From Terracoccus luteus (lineage in GTDB: Bacteria; Actinomycetota; Actinomycetes; Actinomycetales; Dermatophilaceae), in contig NZ_RBXT01000001.1 in assembly GCF_003635045.1 (NCBI RefSeq), positions 992,001-1,056,000 of the forward strand: a stretch of DNA of 64,000 nt. The letters are read 5' to 3'. The position numbers and the translations under genes were made by a program. Shown one piece after another: positions 1-8,349 of the stretch; position 1 is the stretch's first letter, and each line of letters starts with the position of its first letter. The notes under the pieces are model-generated. The model ran no database searches. It saw only the letters and a program-made list of their open reading frames with translations, and had not been told where the DNA came from.

Positions 1-609
1 ATCGACGAGATCGGCATCATGGCCGCCCTGCGGCTGGCGGGCGTCCGCGCCCTCGAGGCCGTCGCCGCCCGTGGCGTCGTGCCCGACCTCGTCATCCTCG
101 ACGGCAACCACGACTGGCTCACCGCGCCCGACGAGGTGGGGCTGCTGGCCTTCGCCGGCGACGGGAGCGACGACGGTGCCGGGTCGGTCGGCACGCCGCC
201 GGTGACGACGATGATCAAGGCCGACATGAAGTGCTCGTCGGTCGCCGCCGCCAGCGTGCTCGCCAAGGTCGAGCGTGACGGCCTCATGGTCGGTCTCGGC
301 GAGGAGCACCCCGACTACGGCTGGACCCTCAACAAGGGCTACGCCGCCCCCGAGCACCTCGACGCGCTCGGCCGGCTCGGCCCCTGCCGGTGGCACCGGC
401 GCTCCTGGCGGCTGCCCGGGGTGCCGGGCCTGCCGTCACCGGCGGTTGCGGGACCCGACGACCCGGGTGCCCGGGCCCTGCTCGAACCGGCGGCCGCCGC
501 GGTGTTGAATGAGATGGTCGACCCGCGGGACGCCAGCGTCCCGGGTCGCGCGCCCGACCTGCCCCACCTGCCCCACCTGACACCGCTGACCGGAACGGAC
601 GACACGTGA
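1..609 (+). CDS. rnhB: Ribonuclease HII, 5' end outside window
   Basis: RNase HII cleaves the RNA strand of RNA-DNA hybrids and removes misincorporated ribonucleotides from DNA. The reading frame is open from base 1 (I-D-E-I-G-I-M...), so the true start and the first acidic DE(A)GRG motif lie to the left. Visible family motifs are LDGNHDWL, which carries a catalytic aspartate region, and [18 protein letters not shown], the conserved block before the last catalytic aspartate region. The C-terminal ~70 residues are a low-complexity Pro/Ala/Leu tail with a PHL repeat beyond the usual end of the domain. The stop overlaps the GTG start of the DUF2469 gene by 4 bases, so the two are translationally coupled, as is common in Actinobacteria. 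Confidence 0.93.
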   Translation: MDEIGIMAALRLAGVRALEAVAARGVVPDLVILDGNHDWLTAPDEVGLLAFAGDGSDDGAGSVGTPPVTTMIKADMKCSSVAAASVLAKVERDGLMVGLGEEHPDYGWTLNKGYAAPEHLDALGRLGPCRWHRRSWRLPGVPGLPSPAVAGPDDPGARALLEPAAAAVLNEMVDPRDASVPGRAPDLPHLPHLTPLTGTDDT

Positions 610-923
610 GCTCGGAAGACCTCGAGAAGTACGAGACCGAGATGGAGCTGCAGCTCTACAAGGAGTACCGCGACGTCGTCGGCCTCTTCACGCACGTCGT
701 CGAGACCGAGCGCCGGTTCTACCTTGCCAACTCGGTCGACGTGAAGGTGCGCAGCGACGGCGGCGAGGTCTTCTTCGACGTCACCATGGCAGACGCCTGG
801 GTGTGGGACATCTACCGTCCCGCCCGCTTCGTCAAGAACGTCCGGGTCGTCACGTTCAAGGACGTCAACGTCGAAGAGCTGCCGAAGCCAGACATCAAGC
901 TGCCCGACGGCGACTTCAGCTGA
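606..923 (+). CDS. DUF2469 family protein
   Basis: A small acidic protein of 105 residues beginning [24 protein letters not shown]. It belongs to the actinobacteria-specific DUF2469 family that almost always follows rnhB; its biochemical role is unknown to me. There is no signal peptide or membrane segment, so it should be cytoplasmic. The GTG start overlaps the rnhB stop (GTGA), fixing the start and implying coupled translation. The length matches the family. Confidence 0.9.
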   Translation: MSSEDLEKYETEMELQLYKEYRDVVGLFTHVVETERRFYLANSVDVKVRSDGGEVFFDVTMADAWVWDIYRPARFVKNVRVVTFKDVNVEELPKPDIKLPDGDFS

Positions 924-1013
924 GACCGGCCCACCGGGGTCCGTGACCGCGGCACTCCTGCCCGGTGCGGGTCGTTGGACCCGTGACCCTGCCCCCTCCG
1001 TCTGGACCTCTCC

Positions 1014-2042
1014 GTGACCTCGACCCCCACCCGTCCCGTGCCGGACGCGACCGCGCACCCCGCGTTGACCGTGCGGTCACGCGCGCGGGGCTGGAGACGG
1101 TGGATGCCGGGGGCGCCGGGTGAGGCGCCCCGCGCGGTCCGTGCGGCGCGGGCCATCGCGGTGGCTGCCGGCCTGCTGACGCTCGTGCTCGTCGGCCACC
1201 GCCTGCTGCCGGGCGAGCTCGGCTTCCTCGTCGAGACGGCGCTCGTGTGGCTCGGGATGCTCGTGCTGCCGCTGCTCGCCTGGGCCGCGGTGGCCCGGAG
1301 CCGGGGTGGGGCCACCGTCGCCCTCGTGCCCGCGGTGGTCTGGGCCCTGCTCTTCGTCCCGGCCGTCGTGCCTCTGACGTGGACCGCCGCCGACCCGGTC
1401 ACGGGGCGGCAGCTCGTCGTGGCCAGCCAGAACGTCGCCGCGGGGGCGCGCACGGCGGGCGACTCGGCATCCTCGCTCGCGGCCGGCGGCGCCCAGGTCA
1501 TCGGGCTGCAGGAGCTCACCGCGTCGGCCCGGCGTGACGCCGCCGACGTGCTGCGCGAGAGCCACCCGCACAGCTACACCGTCGGGACGGTGGGGCTGTG
1601 GAGCGCCTACCCCATCGAGAACGCCCGGCCCCTCGAGCTGCGCCTCGGGTGGCGGCGGGCGCTGCGCGCCGACGTCGTCACGCCGAGCGGGACGGTGCGG
1701 GTGTACGTCGTGCACGCCGCGTCGGCGCGGGTCGGGGCGCACGGGGAGCGTGACGCGATGCTCGAGGCGCTGGCACGGGTGGTGGCGGCCGACGACTCCG
1801 AGCGCATCGTGCTGGTCGGCGACCTCAACGCCGTCTCGACCGACCGGGCGCTGTCGGGGTTGCATGACGAGCTCGACGAGCCGAACCTCGGCTCGGGCGG
1901 TGTGCTGCGCACGTGGCCGACGACCCTGCCGCTGCTCGGCCTCGACCACGTCATGGGGCGCGGCGTCGAGTTCACCGACAGGGAGTCACTCGTGGTCGGC
2001 GAGGGTGACCACCTCGCGACCCGCACCACGTTGAACCTCTGA
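1014..2042 (+). CDS. Membrane-anchored endonuclease/exonuclease/phosphatase family protein
   Basis: A 342-residue protein of two parts. Residues ~45-120 hold three predicted membrane helices (AIAVAAGLLTLVLVG, LGMLVLPLLAWAAV, VALVPAVVWALLFVPAVV). Residues ~133-342 are an endonuclease/exonuclease/phosphatase fold with the metal and phosphate motifs IGLQEL, VVHAAS, VGDLNA and LDHVMG. The family hydrolyses phosphodiesters or phosphomonoesters using a divalent metal. With the N-terminal anchor the catalytic domain probably faces outward, but the substrate cannot be read from sequence. The GTG start at 1014 has no strong ribosome site; a start a few codons inward would not change the domains. Confidence 0.8.
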   Translation: MTSTPTRPVPDATAHPALTVRSRARGWRRWMPGAPGEAPRAVRAARAIAVAAGLLTLVLVGHRLLPGELGFLVETALVWLGMLVLPLLAWAAVARSRGGATVALVPAVVWALLFVPAVVPLTWTAADPVTGRQLVVASQNVAAGARTAGDSASSLAAGGAQVIGLQELTASARRDAADVLRESHPHSYTVGTVGLWSAYPIENARPLELRLGWRRALRADVVTPSGTVRVYVVHAASARVGAHGERDAMLEALARVVAADDSERIVLVGDLNAVSTDRALSGLHDELDEPNLGSGGVLRTWPTTLPLLGLDHVMGRGVEFTDRESLVVGEGDHLATRTTLNL

Positions 2043-2088
2043 CGGCCGCGGCCCCGCCGCTGGGTGTGACGGGGTGCAGGCTGGGGTC

Positions 2089-2871
2089 ATGACACGGTCG
2101 ATCGCGGTGCTCAGCGACACGCACGGCGTGCTGCCCACGCTCGATGCTGTGCTCGCCGAGCCCGACGTGCGCGCTGCCGACGTCGTGGTCGTGACCGGCG
2201 ACCTCGCGGCCGGGCCGCAGCCGACCGAAGTGCTCGACCTGCTCCTCGGGCTCAGTGAGCGCGTCGTGCTCGTGCGCGGCAACGCCGACCGCGACCTCGT
2301 GACGGGGGCCCGGGGCGGGGCATTGCCCGAGGGGACGCCCGAGATCGACCGGTGGGCGGCGGCGCAGCTCGACACCCGGCACGTCGAGCTGCTCGCCGGG
2401 CTGCGGCATCCCGTCACACTCTCGCTCGACGGGGTGGGCCACGTGCTCTTCTGCCACGGCACCCCCCGCGACGACGACGAGGTGGTGCTCGTCGACACCC
2501 GGCCGTCACGGTGGGCGCAGGTGCTGGCCGACGTGCCTGACACCGTGCGCATCGTCTGCTGCGGACACACCCACGCGCCGTTCGTGCGGCTCGTCGGTCG
2601 CCGTTGGGTCGTCAACAGCGGCAGCGTCGGCATGCCGTACGGCACCAGCGGCGTGCCGTGGGTGCTCCTCGACGACCATGGGGTGAGCCTTCGCTCAACG
2701 ACCGTGGATGTGGCTGACGTGGCCCGGGCGGTCGTCGTCGGGAGCACGTTCCCCGGGGTGGGCGAGTGGGTGCGCGACTACGTGCTCGAGCCGCCGTCGG
2801 ACCTCGACGCCCTCACGGCGTTCGCCCTGCGGGACGGCCGGTCCGAGGGGTGGGACGACCCAGGGGTCTGA
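2089..2871 (+). CDS. Metallophosphoesterase, YfcE-like
   Basis: A cytoplasmic phosphoesterase of 260 residues with the whole calcineurin-like metal-binding set in order: SDTHG (D-x-H), VTGDLAAG (GD), VRGNADRD (GN-x-D), FCHGTP (H) and CGHTHAPF (GHTH). The family hydrolyses phosphodiesters or phosphomonoesters with two metal ions. ATG 2089 is chosen because the conserved first strand RSIAVLSDTHG follows at once; an in-frame GTG at 2074 would add only MQAGV. It is a single gene, and the physiological substrate is unknown. Confidence 0.85.
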   Translation: MTRSIAVLSDTHGVLPTLDAVLAEPDVRAADVVVVTGDLAAGPQPTEVLDLLLGLSERVVLVRGNADRDLVTGARGGALPEGTPEIDRWAAAQLDTRHVELLAGLRHPVTLSLDGVGHVLFCHGTPRDDDEVVLVDTRPSRWAQVLADVPDTVRIVCCGHTHAPFVRLVGRRWVVNSGSVGMPYGTSGVPWVLLDDHGVSLRSTTVDVADVARAVVVGSTFPGVGEWVRDYVLEPPSDLDALTAFALRDGRSEGWDDPGV

Positions 2872-2964
2872 GAGCCGGACCGCCGTGCGTCGCGGCGTGG
2901 GCTCGTGTGGCGGTCGTGCGTCCCTTCGGGTGGTGGGTTGCCGCGGGTCCCGGTCGGGACCGGG

Positions 2965-3330
2965 CTACGAGACGTTCTCGATGAGGTTGAGCTGTGTCCC
3001 GTCGGGGTCGATGAGGAACCCTGCTCGCTGCCCCCACGGCTGCCGCCGAACGGGGTGCAGGCGGGGGAAGCCGGCGTCGCTCTCGACGACCCCCGTCTGC
3101 CGGATCCGCCCGTACAGCTCGTCGACGTCGTCGACCCGAACGCTGCACATGAACGAGCTGTGCTCGGGCACGAGGTCGGGGAAGGCGAAGAACTCCAGCC
3201 GCAGCCCTCCACGGTGCATGACCAGCCAGCCGTCGTCCCGGTACGCCACCTCGAACCCGAACGCGGCGTAGAAGGCGACCGTGACGTCGAGGTCGCGGGA
3301 GGGCAGGTTCGGTGCCGCGTGGTCGGTCAT
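2965..3330 (-). CDS. VOC-fold protein similar to bleomycin-resistance proteins
   Basis: A 121-residue vicinal-oxygen-chelate (glyoxalase/bleomycin-resistance) protein. The opening ANLPSRDLDVTVAFYAAFGF, then DDGWLVMHRGGLRLEFF and the ending FLIDPDGTQLNLIEN, resemble bleomycin-binding proteins (Ble/BLMT type) more than glyoxalase I. Those proteins are cytoplasmic dimers that sequester the drug rather than modify it. Whether this one binds bleomycin or another compound is inference from resemblance. It stands alone and opposite to its neighbours. Confidence 0.8.
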   Translation of the reverse strand: MTDHAAPNLPSRDLDVTVAFYAAFGFEVAYRDDGWLVMHRGGLRLEFFAFPDLVPEHSSFMCSVRVDDVDELYGRIRQTGVVESDAGFPRLHPVRRQPWGQRAGFLIDPDGTQLNLIENVS

Positions 3331-3468
3331 GCTCGACCCTAGCGATCCCGGCCCTGTCGACGGGTGGTCGTGCACACCCCCTGCCGAGGATGCCGGCGCG
3401 GCGGCGGCCGTCCACAGGTGGGCGGAGGGCGATGGCCCCTGGTGTGGTGACGCGGGCAGCCTCGGTGC

Positions 3469-3858
3469 ATGACGACGATGACGACCCGAGAGCTCGGCGA
3501 CTACGGCGAGCGGCTCGCCACCCGGTACCTCACCGACCAGGGCATGCACGTGCTCGACCGCAACTGGCGGTGCGGGCGGGGTGAGCTCGACATCGTCGCC
3601 GTCGAGGGTGAAGACCTCGTCGTGTGCGAGGTGAAGACGCGCACGACGACCGCGTTCGGCGCCCCGTTCGAGGCGGTGGGCTGGCAGAAGCTGCGGCGGC
3701 TGCGCCGGCTGGCCGGGCTCTGGATCGAGCAGCGTTCGGGCCTGGTCGAGTGGCCCCCGGGCGTCGTGCCGACCAACGCGGTGCGCATCGACGTCGTCTC
3801 GGTGCTGCGACCCGTGGAGGGGGTCGCCACCGTCGACCACCTGCGAGGTGTCGAGTGA
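3469..3858 (+). CDS. YraN/UPF0102 family nuclease-fold protein
   Basis: A 129-residue protein of the UPF0102 family with a restriction-endonuclease-like fold. Visible motifs are GDYGERLATRYL near the N terminus, then WRCGRGELDIVAVEGEDLVVCEVKTR, in which E-L-D-I and E-V-K form a PD-(D/E)xK-type core. The molecular function is not settled. It is nearly always next to comM and dprA. The stop overlaps the next gene's GTG start by 4 bases, so it is the first gene of the yraN-comM-dprA unit. A second ATG lies 9 bases inside and could be the start instead. Confidence 0.9.
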   Translation: MTTMTTRELGDYGERLATRYLTDQGMHVLDRNWRCGRGELDIVAVEGEDLVVCEVKTRTTTAFGAPFEAVGWQKLRRLRRLAGLWIEQRSGLVEWPPGVVPTNAVRIDVVSVLRPVEGVATVDHLRGVE

Positions 3859-5405
3859 GCGGGCTGGGCCGTACCCGGTCGGTCGGGCTCACCGGTGTCG
3901 CCGGCTTCCTCGTCGAGGCGGAGGCCCACGTCACGAACGGGCTGCCGGGCTTCGCCATCGGCGGGCTCGGCGACTCGGCCGTCTCTCAGTCCCCGGGGCG
4001 CATCCGGGCGGCGGCGTCGGCCGTGGGTCTGCCGGCGAGTCAGCGCCGCGTCATCGTCAACCTCTCGCCGGCCGGGGTGCGCAAGGTCGGCGCCGGCTTC
4101 GACCTCGCCGTCTTCGTGGCCGTGGCGGTCGCGATGCAGAAGGTGCCCCAGGCGCTCGTGCACGACGTCGTGCACCTCGGCGAGCTCGGCCTCGACGGCT
4201 CGGTGCGCCCGGTGCCGGGGGTGCTGCCGGCCGTGCACGCTGCGGCGCTCGCCGGGGTGCGGCACGCCGTCGTCCCGGTCGCGAACGCAGCCGAGGCGGG
4301 GCTCGTGCCCGGTATCCGGGTGCACCCCGTCGCCCACGTCGCCGAGCTGGTCGACCGGTACGACCGGCTGAGCCGGGGCCGGCCCTTGGACGAGGTGGCC
4401 GTGCCACCACCGGCGCCCGTCGCCTCGGAGACGCCGAAGGACCTCGCCGAGGTGATGGGCCAGTCGGAGGCCAAGCTCGCCCTCGAGATCGCGGCCGCCG
4501 GCGGCCACCACCTGCTGCTCGCCGGGCCGCCCGGGGCGGGCAAGACGATGCTGGCCGAGCGGCTCCCCGGCATCCTGCCGCCGCTCGACGCCGCCGAGTC
4601 GATGGAGGTGACGGCCATCCACTCGGTGCTCGGCGTCCTCGGCGACGACGTCCGGCTGCTGACGCGCCCACCGTTCGTGGCACCGCACCACGGAGCCTCC
4701 ATGGCGGCCGTCATCGGCGGGGGCAGCGGCCGGGTCCGGCCCGGGGCCATCACCCAGGCCCACCGTGGCGTGCTGTTCCTCGACGAGACGCCGGAGTTCG
4801 ACAAGGCGGTGCTGCAGTCGCTGCGCACGCCGCTCGAGCGGGGCACGGTGACGATCGCCCGGGCCAACGAGGCGGTCTCGTTCCCGGCCCGGTTCCAGCT
4901 CGTGCTGGCCGCGAACCCCTGTCCCTGCGGCAACGGGTGGGGGCGTGGGGCCGACTGCACGTGCACGCCGATGATGCGGCGCTCCTACTTCGGCAAGCTG
5001 TCCGGGCCGCTGCTCGACCGCGTCGACCTGCAGGTGCACGTGCAGCCACCGGGGCTGTCGATGGCGGGGCACCCGGTGGGGGAGCGCAGCGAGCTCGTCG
5101 CGGGCCGGGTGGCCGCGGCGCGGGCGGCCCAGCACGAGCGGTGGCGGGCCGTCCTCGGGAGCGAGCGCGCGCTCAACGCCGACGCGCCGGGGTCGGTGCT
5201 GCGGGCCGTGCCCTGGCGCCTGCCGGCGGGTGACGTCAGCCCGCTCGACCGCTCCCTCGAACGCGGCGGCATCAGCCTGAGGGGCTACGACCGGAGCCTG
5301 CGGGTGGCCTGGACGATGGCCGACCTCGCCGGGCGGCAACGACCCGGGCGCGACGACGTCGACCTGGCCCTGTCCCTGCGCGGCAGCGTGGGGGCGGCCG
5401 CATGA
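3855..5405 (+). CDS. comM: ComM/YifB family Mg-chelatase-like AAA+ ATPase
   Basis: A 516-residue AAA+ helicase-like ATPase. In transformable bacteria ComM promotes branch migration when incoming single-stranded DNA is integrated. The N-terminal Lon-protease-like domain (VEAEAHVTNGLPGFAIGGL onward) is followed by Walker A GPPGAGKT near residue 225, Walker B LFLDETPEF, and a cysteine cluster CPCGNGWGRGADCTC, as usual for YifB. The GTG start overlaps yraN by 4 bases, and the stop overlaps dprA by 4. The 3-gene unit occurs widely, including in species not known to be competent. Confidence 0.93.
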   Translation: MSGLGRTRSVGLTGVAGFLVEAEAHVTNGLPGFAIGGLGDSAVSQSPGRIRAAASAVGLPASQRRVIVNLSPAGVRKVGAGFDLAVFVAVAVAMQKVPQALVHDVVHLGELGLDGSVRPVPGVLPAVHAAALAGVRHAVVPVANAAEAGLVPGIRVHPVAHVAELVDRYDRLSRGRPLDEVAVPPPAPVASETPKDLAEVMGQSEAKLALEIAAAGGHHLLLAGPPGAGKTMLAERLPGILPPLDAAESMEVTAIHSVLGVLGDDVRLLTRPPFVAPHHGASMAAVIGGGSGRVRPGAITQAHRGVLFLDETPEFDKAVLQSLRTPLERGTVTIARANEAVSFPARFQLVLAANPCPCGNGWGRGADCTCTPMMRRSYFGKLSGPLLDRVDLQVHVQPPGLSMAGHPVGERSELVAGRVAAARAAQHERWRAVLGSERALNADAPGSVLRAVPWRLPAGDVSPLDRSLERGGISLRGYDRSLRVAWTMADLAGRQRPGRDDVDLALSLRGSVGAAA

Positions 5406-6532
5406 GCGACGAGCGGCTCGCCCGGGTGGCCCTCTCCCGGCTCGTCGAGCCGGAGGACACCGAGGTGCACGACCTCGTGTCGCGTCTCGGCGTCGTGCGG
5501 GCGGTGGAGCGCATCGTGGCCGGTGGTGGGACGCTGGCCCGCTTCGCCGCCCGGGTGTCGGCCCTCGACGTCGACCGCGACCTCGCCGCCGCCCACCGGG
5601 TCGGGGCGCGGATCGTGCTGCCCGGCGACGACGAGTGGCCGCTCGGGCTCGACGACCTCGAGCGGGGTCCGTGGGTCCTGTGGGTGCGGGGGGAGGGCCA
5701 CCTCGCGCAGCTCGTGAGCCGGTCGGTCGCCGTGGTCGGCGCCCGGCTGGCCACCCGGTACGGCGAGCAGACGGCGGCCGAGCTCGCGGCGACGCTGGGC
5801 TCGAGCGGCTGGTGCGTCGTCTCCGGCGGGGCCCTCGGCATCGACAGCGCCGCGCACCGCGGGGCGCTCGCGGTCGAGGCCGCCACCGTGGCCGTGATGG
5901 CGTGCGGCATCGACCGCAGCTACCCCGCCTCCAACTCCGAGCTGTTGCAGCGCGTGGCCGCGTCGGGGGTGGTCGCCACCGAGACGGCGCCCGGCAGCGC
6001 GCCGATGAAGTCACGCTTCCTGCACCGCAACCGGCTCATCGCCGCCATGACGCAGGGCACCGTCGTCGTCGAGGCCGGCCTGCGGTCCGGCTCGCGCAAC
6101 ACGGTGCGCCACGCGAGCGACCTCAACCGGCCGGTCGGGGCCTTCCCCGGCCCGGTGACCTCGACGGAGTCCGCCGGGTGCCACCAGGAGATCCGTGACG
6201 GTCGAGCCGTGCTCGTGACCGGGGCGCGTGAGGTCGTCGAGCTGGTCGGACACATCGGCGACGACGCCGCCCCGGCCGACCGCTCGCCGGCGCTGGTCGT
6301 CGACGCGCTGCCCGACGCCGACCGTGCGGTGCTCGAGGTCGTGCCCTACCGCAAGGCGGTCGACCTCGACGAGGTCGCTCGGCTGACGACGCTGCCGGTG
6401 CTCGCCGTCCGCGCCGCCCTGGCCCGGCTCGAGGGGGCCGGGCTCGTCGACGCGGTCGAGGGACGGTGGCGCAAGTCGCGGGCCAGCGCCCAGCTGCGAC
6501 TGGCCGTCACACCGGTCGAGGCCGGCGCCTGA
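5402..6532 (+). CDS. dprA: DNA-processing protein DprA/Smf
   Basis: A 376-residue Rossmann-like single-strand DNA-binding protein that loads RecA on transforming DNA in competent bacteria. Diagnostic stretches are VAVVGARLATRYG, VVSGGALGIDSAAHRGAL and the ligand-binding segment SRFLHRNRLIAAMTQG. The last ~75 residues (VDLDEVARLTTLPVLAVRAALARLEGAG) are the winged-helix DprA C-terminal domain. The ATG lies in an ATGA overlap with comM. In many relatives the next gene is xerC; here an 18.6-kb block is inserted between them. Confidence 0.94.
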   Translation: MSDERLARVALSRLVEPEDTEVHDLVSRLGVVRAVERIVAGGGTLARFAARVSALDVDRDLAAAHRVGARIVLPGDDEWPLGLDDLERGPWVLWVRGEGHLAQLVSRSVAVVGARLATRYGEQTAAELAATLGSSGWCVVSGGALGIDSAAHRGALAVEAATVAVMACGIDRSYPASNSELLQRVAASGVVATETAPGSAPMKSRFLHRNRLIAAMTQGTVVVEAGLRSGSRNTVRHASDLNRPVGAFPGPVTSTESAGCHQEIRDGRAVLVTGAREVVELVGHIGDDAAPADRSPALVVDALPDADRAVLEVVPYRKAVDLDEVARLTTLPVLAVRAALARLEGAGLVDAVEGRWRKSRASAQLRLAVTPVEAGA

Positions 6533-6653
6533 CGCGTCGCTCCCCGGCCGGCCCGGCCGGCCCGGCCGAGGGACACGGGAACGCGGGAGCCCGGTGGCCG
6601 GCATCCGCTGCCTTCCACCAGGCTCCCGGTCTCGCGCCGGCTCCCTCGGTGAG

Positions 6654-6687
6654 CACTCGAGGGTGGTTACGCGCCCTCTCGACGGGG
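6654..6687 (+). repeat. 34-bp dispersed element, copy A
   Basis: This sits in the 175-base interval between dprA and the convergent aldehyde dehydrogenase gene. Its core TACGCGCCCTCTCGACGGGG (6668-6687) is repeated exactly, inverted, at 35509-35528 and with two changes at 62352-62371. A CACTCGA half lies 14 bases before the core in all copies. The rest of the interval is mostly a GC-rich stretch with a GGCCC/CCGGC tandem run (~6543-6568). Confidence 0.75.
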
Positions 6688-6707
6688 CGAGACGGGGGAG
6701 CGGTGGG

Positions 6708-8252
6708 TCACCAGCGCTGGGACTCGCCGGCGGTGCCACGCGACTGCGGGACCCCCCACGGGTTGTCGTCACGCAGCGGCGCCGGCAGCAGCGACTGGGG
6801 AGCACCCTGGTAGGCCACGCCGCGGAGGAAGCGTCCGACGGCGGCGGTCCCGACGGAGGTCGCGTCGGTGGTCGTCGCCGGCCACGGTCCGCCGTGCTGC
6901 ATCGCCGGGGTGACGGCGACGCCGGTCGGCCAGCCACGGAAGAGAACGCGGCCCGACGTGCGGGTCAGGGCGTCGACGAGGCGGGCGAGGTCCGCCGCCG
7001 CGTCGGTGCCGTCGGTGTCGCCGGTGTCGCCGGTGTCGGCGGTGTCGGCGCCCAGCAGCGTGCCGGTGAGGTTTCCCGGGAAGAGGTCGAGCACGACGGC
7101 CGCGAGGTCGGTGCCGGGCTCGTACGCCACGACGACCGACAGGGGTCCGAAGGCCTCGTCGAGCAGGGTGTCGGCGTGGGCCCGCAGCGTGTCGAGCGAG
7201 CAGGCGACGAGGGTGGGGGTCGCCCAGCCCTGTCCGTCGTCGTCGCGGCGCACGCCGCCCTCGTGCAGCACCGTGACGTCGGGGGTCGCGAGGACGGCGT
7301 CACGACGCGCCTCGTAGCCGTCGCTGATGGCCGGGCTGAGCAGTCGCTGTTCGGCGACGCCGGCCGCTGCGGTCGCCACCGTGTCGAGGTTCGTGCCGGT
7401 CGGGACGAGCAGGAAGCCCGGCTTGGTGCACAGCTGTCCCGCCGAGCCGGACACGCTCGTGACGTACCCCTCCAGCAACGAGTCCGCCTGCGCCGCAACG
7501 GCACCGGGGAGGGCGACGACCGGGTTGACGCTGCCCAGCTCGCCGTAGAACGGGATGGGGTCGGGTCGCCCGGCAGCGATGTCGGCCAGGGCCCGCCCAC
7601 CGCGCAGCGACCCGGTGAACGACGCCGCCCGGATGCCGGGGTGGCGCAGGGCGTCGACACCGGCCTGCTGGCCCTCGACGAGCTGCAGCGTGCCGGCCGG
7701 CAGCCCGGCCTGCTCGAGCGCCGCGGCGACGAGCTCGGTCACCCGCCGTGAGAGGCGCGGGTGGCCGGGGTGCGCCTTGACGACGACGGGGCAGCCGGCC
7801 GCCAGGGCCGCCGCGGTGTCCCCGCCTGCCACCGAGAAGGCGAAGGGGAAGTTGCCGGCGGCAAAGACGAGCACGGGCCCGACGGGCGACAGCATCCGCC
7901 GCAGGTCGTCGCGCGGCACCCCGAGGGCGAAGTCGGCGTCGGCCTCGTCGATGCGCACGTCGAGGAACGCGCCCCGCTCGACCTCCCGGGCGAAGAGGCG
8001 CAGCTGCACCCGGGTGCGGCGCAGCTCGCCGGTCAGGCGGGGGACGCCGAGGCCGGTCTCCTCGCCGGCGAGGGCGATGAGCTCGTCGGCGGCGCCGTCG
8101 AGTGCCGCCGCCGCGGCGTCGAGGGCGGCGGCTCGCACCCGCGGTTCGAGCGCGGGCAGCCGGCCCGCCGCCTCTGTGGCGCGGGCGACGACGGCGTCGA
8201 GGTCGGCGCCGGTCGTCTCCCGTGTGGTGGTGTCGGTGGTCGTGGTCGTCAT
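6708..8252 (-). CDS. NADP-type aldehyde dehydrogenase, probable 2-oxoglutarate-semialdehyde (2,5-dioxovalerate) dehydrogenase
   Basis: This would be the last step of the hydroxyproline pathway: oxidation of 2-oxoglutarate semialdehyde to 2-oxoglutarate. It is 514 residues with FTGSLRGGRAL (cofactor loop), FYGELGSVNPVV (general-base glutamate) and SAGQLCTKPG, whose cysteine at about residue 275 is the nucleophile. FYGELGSVNP and QLCTKPG are typical of the KGSADH branch rather than the common ELGGK branch. It lies 97 bases after the epimerase gene, on the same strand as the hydroxyproline operon. Near residues 403-417 (bases 7002-7046) an acidic Asp-Thr-Gly run is encoded by five 9-bp repeats. 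Confidence 0.86.
   Translation of the reverse strand: MTTTTTDTTTRETTGADLDAVVARATEAAGRLPALEPRVRAAALDAAAAALDGAADELIALAGEETGLGVPRLTGELRRTRVQLRLFAREVERGAFLDVRIDEADADFALGVPRDDLRRMLSPVGPVLVFAAGNFPFAFSVAGGDTAAALAAGCPVVVKAHPGHPRLSRRVTELVAAALEQAGLPAGTLQLVEGQQAGVDALRHPGIRAASFTGSLRGGRALADIAAGRPDPIPFYGELGSVNPVVALPGAVAAQADSLLEGYVTSVSGSAGQLCTKPGFLLVPTGTNLDTVATAAAGVAEQRLLSPAISDGYEARRDAVLATPDVTVLHEGGVRRDDDGQGWATPTLVACSLDTLRAHADTLLDEAFGPLSVVVAYEPGTDLAAVVLDLFPGNLTGTLLGADTADTGDTGDTDGTDAAADLARLVDALTRTSGRVLFRGWPTGVAVTPAMQHGGPWPATTTDATSVGTAAVGRFLRGVAYQGAPQSLLPAPLRDDNPWGVPQSRGTAGESQRW
7002..7046 (-). repeat. In-frame 9-bp tandem repeat, 5 units
   Basis: Five units of the form GCCGGTGTC/GGCGGTGTC/GTCGGTG(T/C)C lie head to tail inside the semialdehyde dehydrogenase gene. 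They encode the repeated D-T-(G/A/D) loop. The unit is a multiple of three, so copy-number changes keep the frame. Confidence 0.7.
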
Positions 8253-8349
8253 GTGAGGTCCTGGTTCGTCGTCGATGGGGCGTTCACCGGGTCGTGGGTC
8301 GGCGCGCGGCCGCCTCCCGTCGGAGCGGGTCGGCCGGATGCCGTCGGGC

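Noticed and set aside
3501-6014. 837-codon open frame on the minus strand across comM and dprA
   Set aside because: Arg/Pro/His-rich translation with no motif, opposite to two well-supported genes; a GC-bias shadow. Several other long opposite-strand frames (for example 16466-18808, 14565-16721) were dropped for the same reason.
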